Assembly: GCA_023052935.1 (NCBI GenBank)
Contig: CM041298.1
Span: 113,230,977 to 113,294,976 of the forward strand
Reading direction: 5' to 3'
DNA: 64,000 bases
From: Piezodorus guildinii
Lineage: Eukaryota; Arthropoda; Insecta; Hemiptera; Pentatomidae
Every line of letters begins with the position of its first letter. The stretch's first letter is position 1. A program made the translations under genes and the position numbers. Below the pieces are notes generated by a model. It was given only the letters and a program-made list of their open reading frames with translations, made no database searches and was not told the origin of the DNA. This document shows, in pieces, positions 21,061 through 31,470 of the stretch.

Positions 21061-21252
21061 TGTATTTTTTATAATTAATCGCGGTTTCTTGATTAGAATA
21101 CGGTATACAAATTTTTCTCTTTAAAAAATAACAATTAAAGAATTAAATCATTTAAAAACCAATTTGGCGGACATCAACGTGTAGGTGTTAGAATAATGGT
21201 CGGATGTCCTGGTATTTTTATACCAAATTTCGAAAAAAAATCCTCCAAATTT
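21061..21252 (+). repeat. Repeat X, copy 1
   Basis: About 190 bp whose reverse complement lies at 23034-23210, with GGTATTTTTATACCAAATTT and GGCGGACATCAACGTGTAGG as shared words. In both copies the AT-rich end (ATAATTAATTGCGG type) abuts another repeat, here SINE-B and there R1kb. Confidence 0.75.
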
Positions 21253-21444
21253 TTTCATTTGCTTAGTCTCTCTTTATATATTCTTATTGCAATATTATCA
21301 TCTCAATTCTGTTTACTTTTATACTTTATAACTATCATCTCAATTTTGTTTATTTCCATTCTTTATAACTGTCATCTTATTATAATTTTACATTTAATTT
21401 TATTTATGTTCCCATATTATATTACTGTCATATTATTATTATAT

Positions 21445-21610
21445 ACCTAACGCATTATTAAGTCTATAATTACATTGGTTAATATCTTGTTTCTTTTAGC
21501 CCTGAAGAAGGCTCACATTGCAGGCCGAAGCGTCGGCACATAATTAAAATAGCACTTGTTTTAAATGTGTGTTTCTAATTTATGACCGCACCCCCAACCA
21601 TCTTCCTCAT
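21445..21610 (+). repeat. Hammerhead-like repeat unit H1, single-arm copy
   Basis: ACGCATTATTAAGTCTATAA leads to TTTAGCC, CTGAAGA, a GGCT...GGCC hairpin, GAAGCGTC and GGCACA, then TGACCGCACCCCCAACCATC. Helix I (GCC/GGC) can pair. One substitution (GAAGC for GAAAC) hits the core. Confidence 0.6.
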
Positions 21611-21999
21611 CTAAATAAGAAATAGGTTTATTCAGAGCCAAAATCAAGGGAGATGGAATCTTAAAAATGTGTTGCAGGGTTTGGACCTAAGAAGCAATTA
21701 ACAGCTGAAATAAAAGCGCCAACTCTAGTGAAAAGTTTTCTTCATGCACTCTTAATTCAGCTTTTGTAGCAAATAAATTAAAAAATGAACAAATATGGAG
21801 TAAAAATTCGCAAAGCATGGATGAAATATGTAAATTTAGTCAAATATGTAATAGTACGTAAATTTAAATGGGCTTAATTTGATCCCAATTTTGTTTAACA
21901 TATACTGTGAGTTGTTAGCAGGTAATATCGAAGTCAGGAGCCAATATGTATTTACATAGGAATCCTAGCCCAAGTGATCATTGATGGGTCCTTAATCCT

Positions 22000-22115
22000 A
22001 CAATCGCGCTGATGATGACTCAGTATAGGGGTCGAAACGTCGGAAAACAATAAATAATTGAAACTATTTAGTTGTTTCATTTACTGACCGCCCCCCTGAC
22101 TGATTCCTTCCAGTA
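22000..22115 (+). ncRNA. Hammerhead-ribozyme-like motif (H2, copy 2)
   Basis: CTGATGA (22009-22015), one extra T, GACTC...GGGTC stem, GAAA and CGTC (22034-22041). Both core halves are exact. Helix I is poor here (G opposite G at the first pair). Downstream AACTATTTAGTTGTTTCATT and TGACCGCCCCCCTGACTG match the copy at 5640-5760. Whether the RNA self-cleaves is unknown. Confidence 0.5.
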
Positions 22116-22229
22116 GTAGACTTTTTAGTTAATAATAAATTTATATCATTGCTCATATCAATCAATATTCAGAAAAGAGACGGTAAATTACTTTGAAAAA
22201 ACAAATTAAAACTGCTTCAGAGGTAGCCA

Positions 22230-22400
22230 TTTAGAAAATTCGGCATTTAAGCCCTGTCAGAATATTTCAATGAGGATCAGGCCAATCTGACATTAATTAC
22301 AATTTAATTCGACTTTGATATAACGAGTTTAATGCAATATGTTGAATCAATTTTCGAGATAATGGTAAAATCGTTATCCTAAAGTGACATTTTAACAAAA
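22230..22400 (-). repeat. R1kb family fragment
   Basis: CGGCATTTAAGCCCTGTCAG and a diverged GATATAACGAGTTTAATGCA block. It breaks off at an A run (22397-22422). Confidence 0.6.
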
Positions 22401-22629
22401 AAAAAAAAAAAAAAAAAAAAAACTTGGTGACACATGTATCCATTTTAGTTAATACAAGTTTGAGCTTACATGGATGTTTACAGACACAAAACATTTTTTC
22501 ACGCCCAGAAGATGAAAAGGAAGACTCAGAACCAATGACTGAAAATACTATATTACCTTCCATCCAAATCGTCAAAATTAAAAATTAGACAGAAACGGTA
22601 AAAAAAAAAGAAAAAAAAAAGAAAGAAAA

Positions 22630-22931
22630 CCTGTAACACTACAACTCATGAAGGGTCTTGGACTCCGTACATATAGAGGTTCCTACTGTTACTAGGCCAA
22701 CGGCCGTGCAATGAGGTTATTAGGCCGAGATCACACTCAGCCGTCAGGTTTTTCCCCAATTCGGGTACCCGCTTTATAGAGGCTGGGTCTGCCCCAGGAG
22801 GGTCTCCATACCCTAGGATCGCCCCCCGACTGAAATAACAGAATAAATAATATTCCGCCACAGCCGGGATTCAAACCCAGGACCTGGAGCACAGTAGACT
22901 AGTGCTCTATCCACTAGACCACACCGCTTCT
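22630..22931 (-). repeat. SINE family B, full-length copy
   Basis: On the minus strand the head GAAGCGGTGTGGTCTAGTGG contains the A box (22911-22921) and GGTTTGAATCC is the B box (22867-22877), 33 bases apart as in tRNA genes. The body continues GCACGGCCGTTGGCCTAGTA to GTTGTAGTGTTACAGG. A purine-rich tract on the plus strand follows at the SINE 3' end, that is a pyrimidine (T-rich) tail in SINE sense. It is not a tRNA gene: the anticodon arm and acceptor stem do not close. Confidence 0.85.
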
Positions 22932-23028
22932 TTTAAGACAGTAACTGTACGATAGATCATTACATATCTACTTAAATATAGAATTAACCCTCACAATTTA
23001 TAGTTGAGTAAATATGCATCTCGAAACT
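22931..23028. repeat. Duplicated SINE flank, copy 1
   Basis: TTTTAAGACAGTAACTGTAC through AATTTATAGTTGAGTAAATA recurs at 24418-24512 next to the same side of the other SINE-B copy. This makes SINE plus flank a segmental duplication rather than two insertions. Confidence 0.85.
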
Positions 23029-23033
23029 ATTTG

Positions 23034-23212
23034 AGGATTTTTTTCCGAAATTTGGTATAAAAATACCAGGACATTCGACCATTATTCTAACACCTAGACG
23101 TTGATATCCGCCAAATTGGTTTTTAAATGATTTAATTCTATAATTGTTATTTTTTAAAGAGAAAAAATTGTGTACCGTATTCTAATCAAGAAACCGCAAT
23201 TAATTATAAAAA
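23034..23212 (-). repeat. Repeat X, copy 2
   Basis: Reverse complement of 21061-21252 over its whole length, ending directly at the R1kb terminus AAAAAATCTGGTGCGGGC. Confidence 0.75.
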
Positions 23213-24112
23213 ATCTGGTGCGGGCAACACACGACTTTCACTTACCTCCATTTTTAAAATCAATAAAAGAATTTTCATATACAGTTAGAGATAAAAATAC
23301 GTGAAATTATTAAGGAATTAATTAAATTAAATTTCTATAGAAACATGTGTTTGATTCAAAAATCTATTATATTATTATCTAAAATAATCAGTTAGTGTTA
23401 TGTTCATTTCATCACTCTCTATTAACTTTTAAAAGCTTGTGTATGAGATGATAATATTTCTAAAATCTTTAGCTTTGCAACGGTATATCATACATGTATA
23501 TTACTGGTCTTATGTTCAAAAACGAAAAATTGCATTAAAAAAATATTTTTTCTGTTTTCTCCTTTAGTTGGGTATCGAATTTATTCAATTTATATATTTA
23601 CCAGTTTTTCATCAGCGTTAACAAGATAATCTAGTTATTATTATTGAATCTACAAAATTAAAGGTACTTAAGGGGAAGAAAATTTAAAATATCGGCATTT
23701 AAGCCCTGTCAGACCATTTTTATATAAATAAAACCTACATGATATTAAAGCCCATTAAATTTTACATCGATATAGCGAGTTTAATCAAAATCGTCGGAAC
23801 CGTTTTTGAGAAAATCGAAAAAAGGTGCAAAATGCATGGTATAAAGTGCCTCTTCTGGTAAGCTCATTTTGATGAAAAAAGTTTTGTCACGTCTCGGGCG
23901 TATAGATGTCTTAAATATGAAATTTCAGTTTCATAGGACTTACCGTTTGCGCCCGGGAGTTACCACACACACACACACACACACAGACCTTTTTTCGGGA
24001 CTTGGTTATTTGGACTCAGGGGACCCTAAAACGTGTATTTCCGTTGAAAACTGGAATTCGAAAATTTTCACGATCGCAATACTTCCCCTTACTATATATA
24101 GTAAGTGAAAGT
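23213..24112 (-). mobile_element. R1kb family, complete copy
   Basis: Runs from AAAAAATCTGGTGCGGGCAA and GACTTTCACTTACC to CTTACTATATATAGTAAGTG and AAAGTAAAA. A (CA)n of about 10 units sits at the same internal place where the copy at 31243-32226 has a long (TG)n on the other strand. A SINE-B copy begins immediately at its outer end. Confidence 0.8.
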
Positions 24113-24418
24113 AAAAATACAATCTGTACCACTACAACCCATGAAGGGTATTGGGCTCAGTACATATAGAGGTTCCTACTGTTACTAGGCCATCGGCCGT
24201 GCAATGAGGTGATTCGGCCGAGATCACGCTCAGCCTCCAGTTTTCCCCCTATTTTTGGGTACCCACTTGATTGAGGTTGGGTGTGCCCCACGAGGGTCTC
24301 CATACCCCAGGATCGCCCCTCGGCCGAAATAACAGAATAAATGATATTCCGCCACAGCCGGGATTCAAACCCACGACCCGGAGCACAGTAGACTCTACCC
24401 ACTATACCACACCGCTCC
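24113..24418 (-). repeat. SINE family B, near full-length copy
   Basis: Same order as 22630-22931 with a small deletion between the A and B box regions (GACTCTACCCACTATACCAC). The B box GGTTTGAATCC is intact. It shares its 5' flank with the 22-kb copy and abuts R1kb at its 3' end. Confidence 0.85.
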
Positions 24419-24512
24419 TTTTAAGACAGTAACTGTACGATAGATAATTACATATCTACTTAAATATGGAATTAACCCTCACAATTTATAGTTGAGTAAA
24501 TACGCATCTCAT
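24418..24512. repeat. Duplicated SINE flank, copy 2
   Basis: Matches 22931-23028 with a few substitutions; an A run follows. Confidence 0.85.
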
Positions 24513-24696
24513 AAAAAAAAAACTCTAATCACTTCAATTAAAAATGTTAATAACCACAACGACAGCTCCTTGATACGTAAACAACAAAGCTCATACATAC
24601 TATATTATAACAACAAATAGTTAACCAACACATTAAGAGTTTGCTATTGGCATTTTCATAGGAAACTTCACGCACACGACAACAGACTTATAAATA

Positions 24697-25567
24697 TTGG
24701 GTTGTTTCACATGAAATGTCCGTTTTTACAGTTTCTGAAATACATAAAGGATTTTACAGGTCTCTGTTGTTTTCTTCCGAATGTTTACATATTTAAAGTA
24801 AACAGTTACTAATCCTCTACCTTAGTATTATAAACTTAATTACTCACATAATAATTACCCACTTTTCAGTATACCTCCAAATATGAACATGAAAACACGC
24901 GATTTTCGAGTAATATTTTTGTACCAGTTTACACTCGGCCATTCAGCAACTGAGGCCGCTAGAAATATTTGCAAGGCGTTTGGGGAAGAGAGTGTTAATG
25001 AACGAAGCATTCGCCGTTGGTTTGCTAAGTTTTCAGCTGGGGATACCGATGGATACAGTGGTCCATGGCTGGGATAATTCATTATTCCTTTTTACCTAGA
25101 GGTGAAACCATTACCTCTACAACGTACTGCAATAAAATTGACAACATGCACACAATATTATTAAAAAAACAACCTGGATTGGTAAATCGGAAGGGTCCTA
25201 TACTCTTACACAACGAAAGACCCCATGTTTCAAAACATACCGTGCGAAAATTGAAAGAACTGGGCTACGAAGTTCTTCCGCACCCACCATATTCTCCGAC
25301 TTGTCTCCAACAGATTACCACCTATTCAGGAATTTAGACAACATCGACAAAAGTAAACTTTTTGAAAACGATGATCAAGAGAAAAGTGCGTTTTCAGATT
25401 TTGCTTCATTTCAAAGCTCAGAGTTTTTCAGTTCGGGGATAAAAAAGTTGGTGTCACGTTGACAAAACTATGTAGAAAAAGAAGGTAAATACTTGGAATA
25501 AAATTATCTTGTTTTCATATCGTATTTTTAATAAAAATCCTTTACCTTGAAAACGGACACAACCCAA
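24697..25567 (+). mobile_element. Mariner copy 3, internally deleted
   Basis: TTGGGTTGTTTCACATGAAA at the left, AAAACGGACACAACCCAA at the right, flanked by TA. The right terminal repeat lacks about 13 bases (ATTTCATGTGAC type) found in copies 1 and 4. Confidence 0.9.
24883..25490 (+). pseudogene. Mariner transposase remnant (copy 3)
   Basis: The first frame gives MNMKTRDFRVIFLYQFTLGH to RRWFAKFSAGDTD, about 56 residues of the DNA-binding half. The middle is deleted. A second frame gives MAGIIHYSFLPRGETIT through QPGLVNRKGPILLHNERPH to PHPPYSP. The second catalytic motif, normally LLHDNARPH, reads LLHNERPH, so the aspartate is lost. The residue expected to be the first aspartate (WWD before MAGIIHY) is serine. 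It is catalytically dead. Confidence 0.9.
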
Positions 25568-26243
25568 TAGATTAATAATAGCCATTGCATTCAAACCTTC
25601 CTCATTACCTATTGTTAACCGGTAGTCAACAAGGAAAAGAATATTTCCCTCCAGACACGGCAACTTATTAAACTCGAAACAGGGCGCGACCAATATAAGC
25701 CCAAAGGACTTTATTTGCAGGGGGATATTGCCTACTAGGACATGGCAATTTCCTCTTCACGAATTGTTAGTACAATATCGTGTAATACCGGAAGAATAGC
25801 GGCCATATCCTCACGATTCGACGCCTCTAGGCAATATTTCACGGAGTTTAATATTCGCGCCGATAAACAATTAAATTGAAACACCATTAAATTATACCAA
25901 TCACTTATCAACAAAGAAAAATATCCACACCCTGCAAGCGCTAAATGGAATAGGTTTGAGAAAATAGTAAGGATACAAGGCCAACGACTAAGCAAGTATG
26001 AGATTATTGGTTATTATAGAACTTCCAATTGTTTTATTTAATTTTTTTCATTTTACATCAGTTTATACTTCTATGAGTTATCGGAAGAAGCTACATTGGG
26101 AGTCCTACATTATGACCGTATAAATAGATAGATAAATAACTGTTTTTTTTTTGTTTGTTTTTTTATTTCTTTAAGCATATTACCTACAACAAAAACAAAT
26201 ATTACAAATATAAAAAACATTTGTAGAACTATGGTCTTTTAGA
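25568..26243. other. Stretch without a recognised gene
   Basis: A minus-strand frame at 25735-25995 (86 codons) ends with RILNSVKYCLEASNREDMAA, then ILPVLHDIVLTIREEEIAMS. Composition is protein-like and AT bias is weaker than around it, but I recognise no family. It could be a lone exon or an old transposon piece. Confidence 0.3.
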
Positions 26244-26244
26244 A

Positions 26245-26735
26245 AAACTTAAAGGTTAGAATTTATAAAACTATTATTCTTCCAACGGTTCTTTACGGAT
26301 GTGAAACGTGGCCGCTTACTTTGAAGGATGAACAACGGCTTAAGGTTTTCGAAAATAAGGTACTGCGCAAAATATTTGGTCCGAAGAGAGATGAGGGCAC
26401 TGGGGAGTTTAGAAGGTTGCACAACGTGGAATTGCGGAACTTGTATCCTGTGAATATAATTTAGTTGATAGCGTCGCGGAGACTCAAATGGGCGAGTAAA
26501 ATTGTTGGGTTCGGTGAGGAACGGATTCCGAGAAAGTTGGTATTCGCTGAACCGACTGGTAGGCGTCCGAAAGGTAGGCCGAAGCGTCGATGGGAGGATT
26601 GCGTTAAGGCTGATCTTGGGGGCTTGGGCTTGAACGGAGAACATTGGGCGAGTCTGTGCAGGCGAAGTTTGGTGGTATCGGCATCGAACCTTCGGGTTCG
26701 GTAAGACTATTATTATTATTATTATTATTATGGTC
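26245..26735 (+). pseudogene. LINE reverse transcriptase C-terminus, 5'-truncated
   Basis: Reads RIYKTIILPTVLYGCETWPL, then DEQRLKVFENKVLRKIFGPK, to SLVVSASNLRVR and TAA, followed by an (ATT)n tail. One TAG (about 26462) replaces a Glu codon found in the copy at 29215-30375. It begins within the element, typical of target-primed truncation. Confidence 0.85.
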
Positions 26736-26869
26736 TTTTAGACTGTCAGCCCGGAGCCGATCTGTAAATTTTTACAAATTATATAATAGTCAAACAGGTC
26801 ACTCACTGATTCTATTCAACTTCTAACTGTATTAACTCATAAATAAAACAACTGTAAAAAAATAACAAT

Positions 26870-28020
26870 AATCGATCATATCAATAATATTATACATTAG
26901 AAAGTTTTTTTTTTCTGTTTTTTTTAATTATAATTAAATTCTTTAATAAGCCTATATCTATAAGGCCATGCTATTTTACAAAAATTGTATACAGACACCC
27001 AGTTATCACCATTGAGACATTTTATCACATCATCAACTTTCAGAGAACTCTTTCCAAAATAATTTTTTCTAATTTCAGACAAAATCGGACATGCAGCCAG
27101 GAAATTAAATGTATTTTCTGTTTCTTTTTTATTTCACATAGAACACATCACACTACTATTTGAATAAAATCTGTTATAGTTGAGATAAAGAAGTTCACAT
27201 CTAACTTTCAATATCCATTTGACCCCATTAAAGTTTATTTTATTATAATCAAGGTAATATGATCCATAATCATATTTTAAGTTTTTGTACAGATACATTT
27301 TTTCCGAACCTGAAGCTTTTTGTACATATTTTAATATGTAAATTTCTGTTAACGATACTCTAAATTCCTGTAGGATTAAATCCCATATTTTGATTATCAA
27401 GCTTAATGTCTATGTCAATATTATGTTTTTCGGCTATTTCCCTTAAATCCTTTATCCAGTATACCTTTTGTTTAACAACTCCATTATTTAATAAATATGG
27501 TAGCTTATTTTTCGTCAGGTTTTTAACTTTGATAGTATAACTAACTATGCTGTATTTTTAAGGTTTCTATAAACATAGGGACTATTTTGGTTCCTAAATG
27601 TATTAAGTAGGACGGAGTGGCTTGCGGTAAGCTAAATAATTTCTTGATAAAGTAATACAAAAGGTTTTCACATTTAATATATTCTTTACTTCCCCATGCT
27701 TCGGCACTATATGCTATGAATGATTTAAAAACAGCATTGAATACTTGAATTTTAGATGGTATGCTATTGTTTAGTAGTAAATTTTTCCATATGGAGTTTA
27801 TTGCTATTTTAGCTTTTGATAGCTTCTGCAGTAAATGTTTTTTCAATGATAATATAGGTGTAAAAACAACACCCAAATATTTATCATAGTTTACTACCAA
27901 TATTGCTTGCATCTTGAAAAACCATTTTTCGTTTCGGCCACGTTTACCTCCACCATTTCTGAAAATTACTATTTTGGATTTATTGAAATTGACCTCTAAA
28001 CTCCACATTTGACAATATTT
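26870..28020 (-). pseudogene. Divergent LINE, RT 3' half with frameshift
   Basis: On the minus strand a frame of 155 codons begins MWSLEVNFNKSKIVIFRNGG (the W.L.VN..KTK..F segment after the RT palm) and continues KYLGVVFTPILSLKKHLLQK. The next part, KQKVYWIKDLREIAEKHNID, and the last, VKWILKVRCELLYLNYNRFY with a later NTFNFLAACPIL, are in other frames. The ending resembles the C-x-x-C...H...C tail of several LINE clades. Catalytic motifs lie upstream and are missing. The clade is not identified. Confidence 0.65.
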
Positions 28021-28054
28021 CTCTAGGACTATACATGTTTAATTAGGATAGGAA

Positions 28055-28198
28055 TCTTGAACGATTACCTCATGTCCCCCCGAAGGACGGATTAACCAAA
28101 TATTTTTTACTCAGTTTAAAAAATTCTAGAGCCATCTGCCGGATTTATTAGCCTTTCAAGGCTGTTATGTTAGCCATTACATCACAGGTGACCCCTAT
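28055..28198 (-). repeat. SINE family A, degraded copy
   Basis: CCCCCCGAAGGACGGATTAA, AAAAAATTCTAGAGCCA and AGGCTGTTATGTTAGCCATT follow the order of the minus-strand SINE-A at 54524-54800, with many substitutions. Confidence 0.55.
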
Positions 28199-28199
28199 A

Positions 28200-28925
28200 C
28201 TCCGACTTGAACAGGCAGATCTATAGCACTAGGAGCGTTTACAAAGCCAGCGATGGTATATCATCCCCCACTACCGCTCTTGAATATAAAGAGAACTACA
28301 AAGGTTTATCAATAATTTTCTCAAATACTACATACTTTTCCATTAATCGAAACTATTCTTTAAACCAGCCCTGCCAAGGTTCATCTGAAAGTGAGGAAAA
28401 TTCGTTGTGCCAAACCCTCAGAAGGTCCAGTGCAAAGCTACAGGTAACAAGGTGTGGACTAAAAGGATATTTGAGAAGTTTCAGTCCAGTAGTCAACAGA
28501 CACTCGCTACATGAGCTGGAACGGTGACCTGAACCGTAGTCATAATGACCTACCAATTGCCCATTCTTGACTTTGAAATTACATTAAATTAAAAAAAAAT
28601 ACAAAAAAAAAAACAAACGTTTTTTATGATGGGATTAAAGTCACTTAAGAATAAAATAAAATAGGTTTGATGGCCGGAACAGTGTGGTTATGCATTAGAA
28701 CATCAAATACATAACTATTCCTGTAAAATATCTATTATATTTGCTTCAAAATACGATAACCGAGCGAGGACATGTGTGAGCCAAGCAATAGACAAATGGG
28801 ATTTCACGGAAGGACACGATTAGACACAGTTACGGTTCCTAGGATCAATCCGCATCCTTCTTCAGCAGCGCCGAAACATTCTCTTCACAAGACGCAAAGT
28901 TGGATACCTTTTATTGAGGGTTATT
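28200..28925. other. Stretch without recognised features
   Basis: Two short plus-strand frames (28207-28527, 28772-28966) have no recognisable content. Base composition is close to that of the surrounding repeats. Confidence 0.45.
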
Positions 28926-29095
28926 CATTTATTACTTTCACTTACCTATTTATAAAATATATATAGTAAGACAAAGTATTGCGATCTTAAAAATTTCCGA
29001 ATTCCAGCTTTCAAAAGTCTCGTAAAAAGGTCACGGTGTGTGTATGTGCATATTCTCGAAAACGATAAGTTGTATAAATTTGTAGTGTATAATTT
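28926..29095 (+). repeat. R1kb family, left-end fragment
   Basis: ACTTTCACTTACC, TATATAGTAAGACAAAGTAT and CCGAATTCCAGCTTTCAAAA, then a short TG patch. It keeps the terminal repeat and about 150 bp. Confidence 0.7.
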
Positions 29096-29214
29096 GTATA
29101 ATTTTATTTTTTAAAAGATATGTATTATTATTTAAAAAACATATATATTTTTATTTTTTATTTTATCTCAACTATATTGGAAAAAAAGGGAAAAAAGAAA
29201 GACTGTTAATTTAT

Positions 29215-30375
29215 CTGGTTTAGAAAGACTGTTAATATTAGAGAAAAAATTGGAATACAACGGTGTAGTCCATCAACTTTATATCGATTTTAAAAAGGCT
29301 TATGATTCAATAGACCGTCAGAAGCTATATAACATCATGATTGAACAGGGAATACCTAGAAAGTTAGTAAACCTAGTAGAGATATGTTTGTCGGAAACAT
29401 TCCATAAAGTTAGAATCGGTCATAATTACTCCGAGAGATTTGAGGTGCGATCGGGTTTGAAACAGGGTGACTCCCTTTCACCTGTGTTATTTAATATAGC
29501 TTTAGAATATGTCATAGAAAAGGTGATGTGTACCGAGAAAGGCTTAAATATGGGTGACAAGATTCCGGTTTTGGGGTATGCCGATGATCTGGTACTGCTA
29601 GGTGAAGACACGGAAACCATACAACTAAATACAAGTCTGTTAATAAGAACCGGTAAAGAAATATGACTCGAATTAAATACCGATAAGACGAAGTATATGA
29701 TTAGTAGCAGAAACGGAGTCGATCTTGGTGATATTGATGTATCAGGTCATACTTTTGAACACGTAGAGAAATTCAAGTATTTAGGTTCAATTATAACTAG
29801 AAAAAATGAAATCCAGGAAGAAATAAAGTCCCGGTTAAAGGTGGGAAATGCGTGTTATTATTCAGTTGCTAAGTTACTTAGTTCGCGGCTTCTATCTAAA
29901 AACTTAAAGATTAGAATTTATAAAACTATTATTTTTCCAACGGTTCTTTACGGATGTGAAACGTGGCCGCTTACTCTGAAGGATGAACAACGGCTTAAGG
30001 TTTTCGAAAATAAGGTATTGCTTAAAATATTTGGTCCGAAGAGAGATGAGGCCACTGGGGAGTTTAGAAGGTTGCACAATGCGGAATTGCGGAACTTGCA
30101 TCCTGTGAATATAATTGAGCTGATTGCATCGCGGAGACTCAAATGGGCAGGTAAAGTTGTTGGGCTCGATGACGAGCGGATTCCGAGAAAGTTGGTATTT
30201 GCTGATCCGACTGGTAGGCGTCCGAAAGGTAGGCCGAAGCGGAGATGGGAGGATTGCGTTAAGGCTGATTTCGGGAGCTTGGGCTTGAATTGTGAACATT
30301 GGACGAGTCTGTGTAGACGGAATTTGGTGGTATCGGCATCGAACCTTCGGGTTCGCTAAGCCTATTATTATTATT
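29215..30375 (+). pseudogene. LINE reverse transcriptase, one stop codon, 5'-truncated
   Basis: The frame reads VHQLYIDFKKAYDSID (motif A aspartate), RSGLKQGDSLSPVLFNIALE (motif B) and LGYADDLVLLGE (motif C, YADD at 29577-29588). It then meets a single in-frame TGA at 29664-29666, where the family has Gly (GKEI-stop-LELNTDKTKYM). It resumes in the same frame to SLCRRNLVVSASNLRVR and TAA at 30359, with an (ATT)n tail. This is the largest copy of the family here. The endonuclease and the RT fingers are missing, so the copy starts near 29215. Arthropod proteins of this type are usually named endonuclease-reverse transcriptase; the clade (RTE or L1-like) is uncertain. Confidence 0.88.
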
Positions 30376-30845
30376 ATGTTAATTTATCTATATCAATATA
30401 CTAATTTATTTTTTTCTCTTTTTTTTTTTCTTTTTTTTTTTTATAGATGTATTATTATTATGAAAACATATGTTTTTTATTATTATTTTATCTCTACTAT
30501 ATTGAAAAAAAAAATTTAATTTATCTTTACCAATATATTTATTTATTTTATCTTTTTAAACATACTACCTATGTTTATGGTTTTCCTCAGTTTATGCTTG
30601 GACCATGGCTCAGTAATGGTACGTTTATATATATATTTTTTTACTTCTATATTAAAGTCTAAAGTTCTGTAAAATTTGTTATGCTTATCATCATCAGATT
30701 ATGTATCATATTATCATTATTTGTATCTATAATATTTAAGTATGTTGGTATATTTTCTGTTTGTTTTTTTTTTCAAATGTTATCATTGTCACTACATTTA
30801 AAAGAAAATTTTCATTATCATATTAATATGTATCTCTTTTGTTCT
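30376..30845. other. AT-rich stretch
   Basis: T-rich and TA-rich sequence. The three overlapping plus-strand frames of about 66-75 codons are Tyr/Phe/Ile-rich artefacts of composition. Confidence 0.6.
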
Positions 30846-30847
30846 GA

Positions 30848-30965
30848 TGTTTGTAGCCCTGATGATGGCTCACAAGCTTGAGCCGAAACGTTAGAAAAAT
30901 TAAAAACTTTTCAAAAAATGATTGATTCCTGACTATTCCACCTATAATAGTTTCTACAGTCGACT
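30848..30965 (+). ncRNA. Hammerhead-ribozyme-like motif (H6)
   Basis: CTGATGA (30859-30865), one extra T, GGCTC...GAGCC stem, GAAA (30885-30888) and CGTT. Helix II is a perfect 5-bp stem. Helix I is weak (C opposite A at the first pair). The unit continues AAAAAATGATTGATTCCTGA, a degenerate version of the conserved tail of units H1 and H2. Confidence 0.5.
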
Positions 30966-31242
30966 ATACATCCTCAATATAATTCTTGTGTATAATTTCT
31001 TGATAATATTCACACTGATGATCCGGTAGTAATATCCATACTGGCCCCGCCCACCATAAGGGATGATTGGGGAGTTCTGCCGAACTTGACCCCCTGGATC
31101 TAAAAAAAATCGAATAAGTATCTGAAGAAGATAAATAGTTCAAGCATAGAGTCTAGTAATAGGTTTAGTAGGTAAAAAAGGAAAAACAAGGTAAAAGGTA
31201 AACTGGTTAGGTAATAACAAATAGGTAATAATAACACTTTTA

Positions 31243-31395
31243 CTTTCACTTACTATATATAGTAAGGGGATGTATTGCGATCGTGAAAATTTTCGAATTC
31301 CAGTTTTCAACGGAAATACACGTTTTAGGGTCCCCTGAGTCCAAATAACCAAGTCCCGCAAAAAGGTCTGTGTGTGTGTGTGTGTGTGTGTATGT

Positions 31396-31470
<75 letters not shown>

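Noticed and set aside
26249..26644. 131-codon minus-strand frame, and its twin at 29904-30299
   Set aside because: Antisense shadows of the LINE RT C-terminus; they resemble each other only because the LINE copies do.
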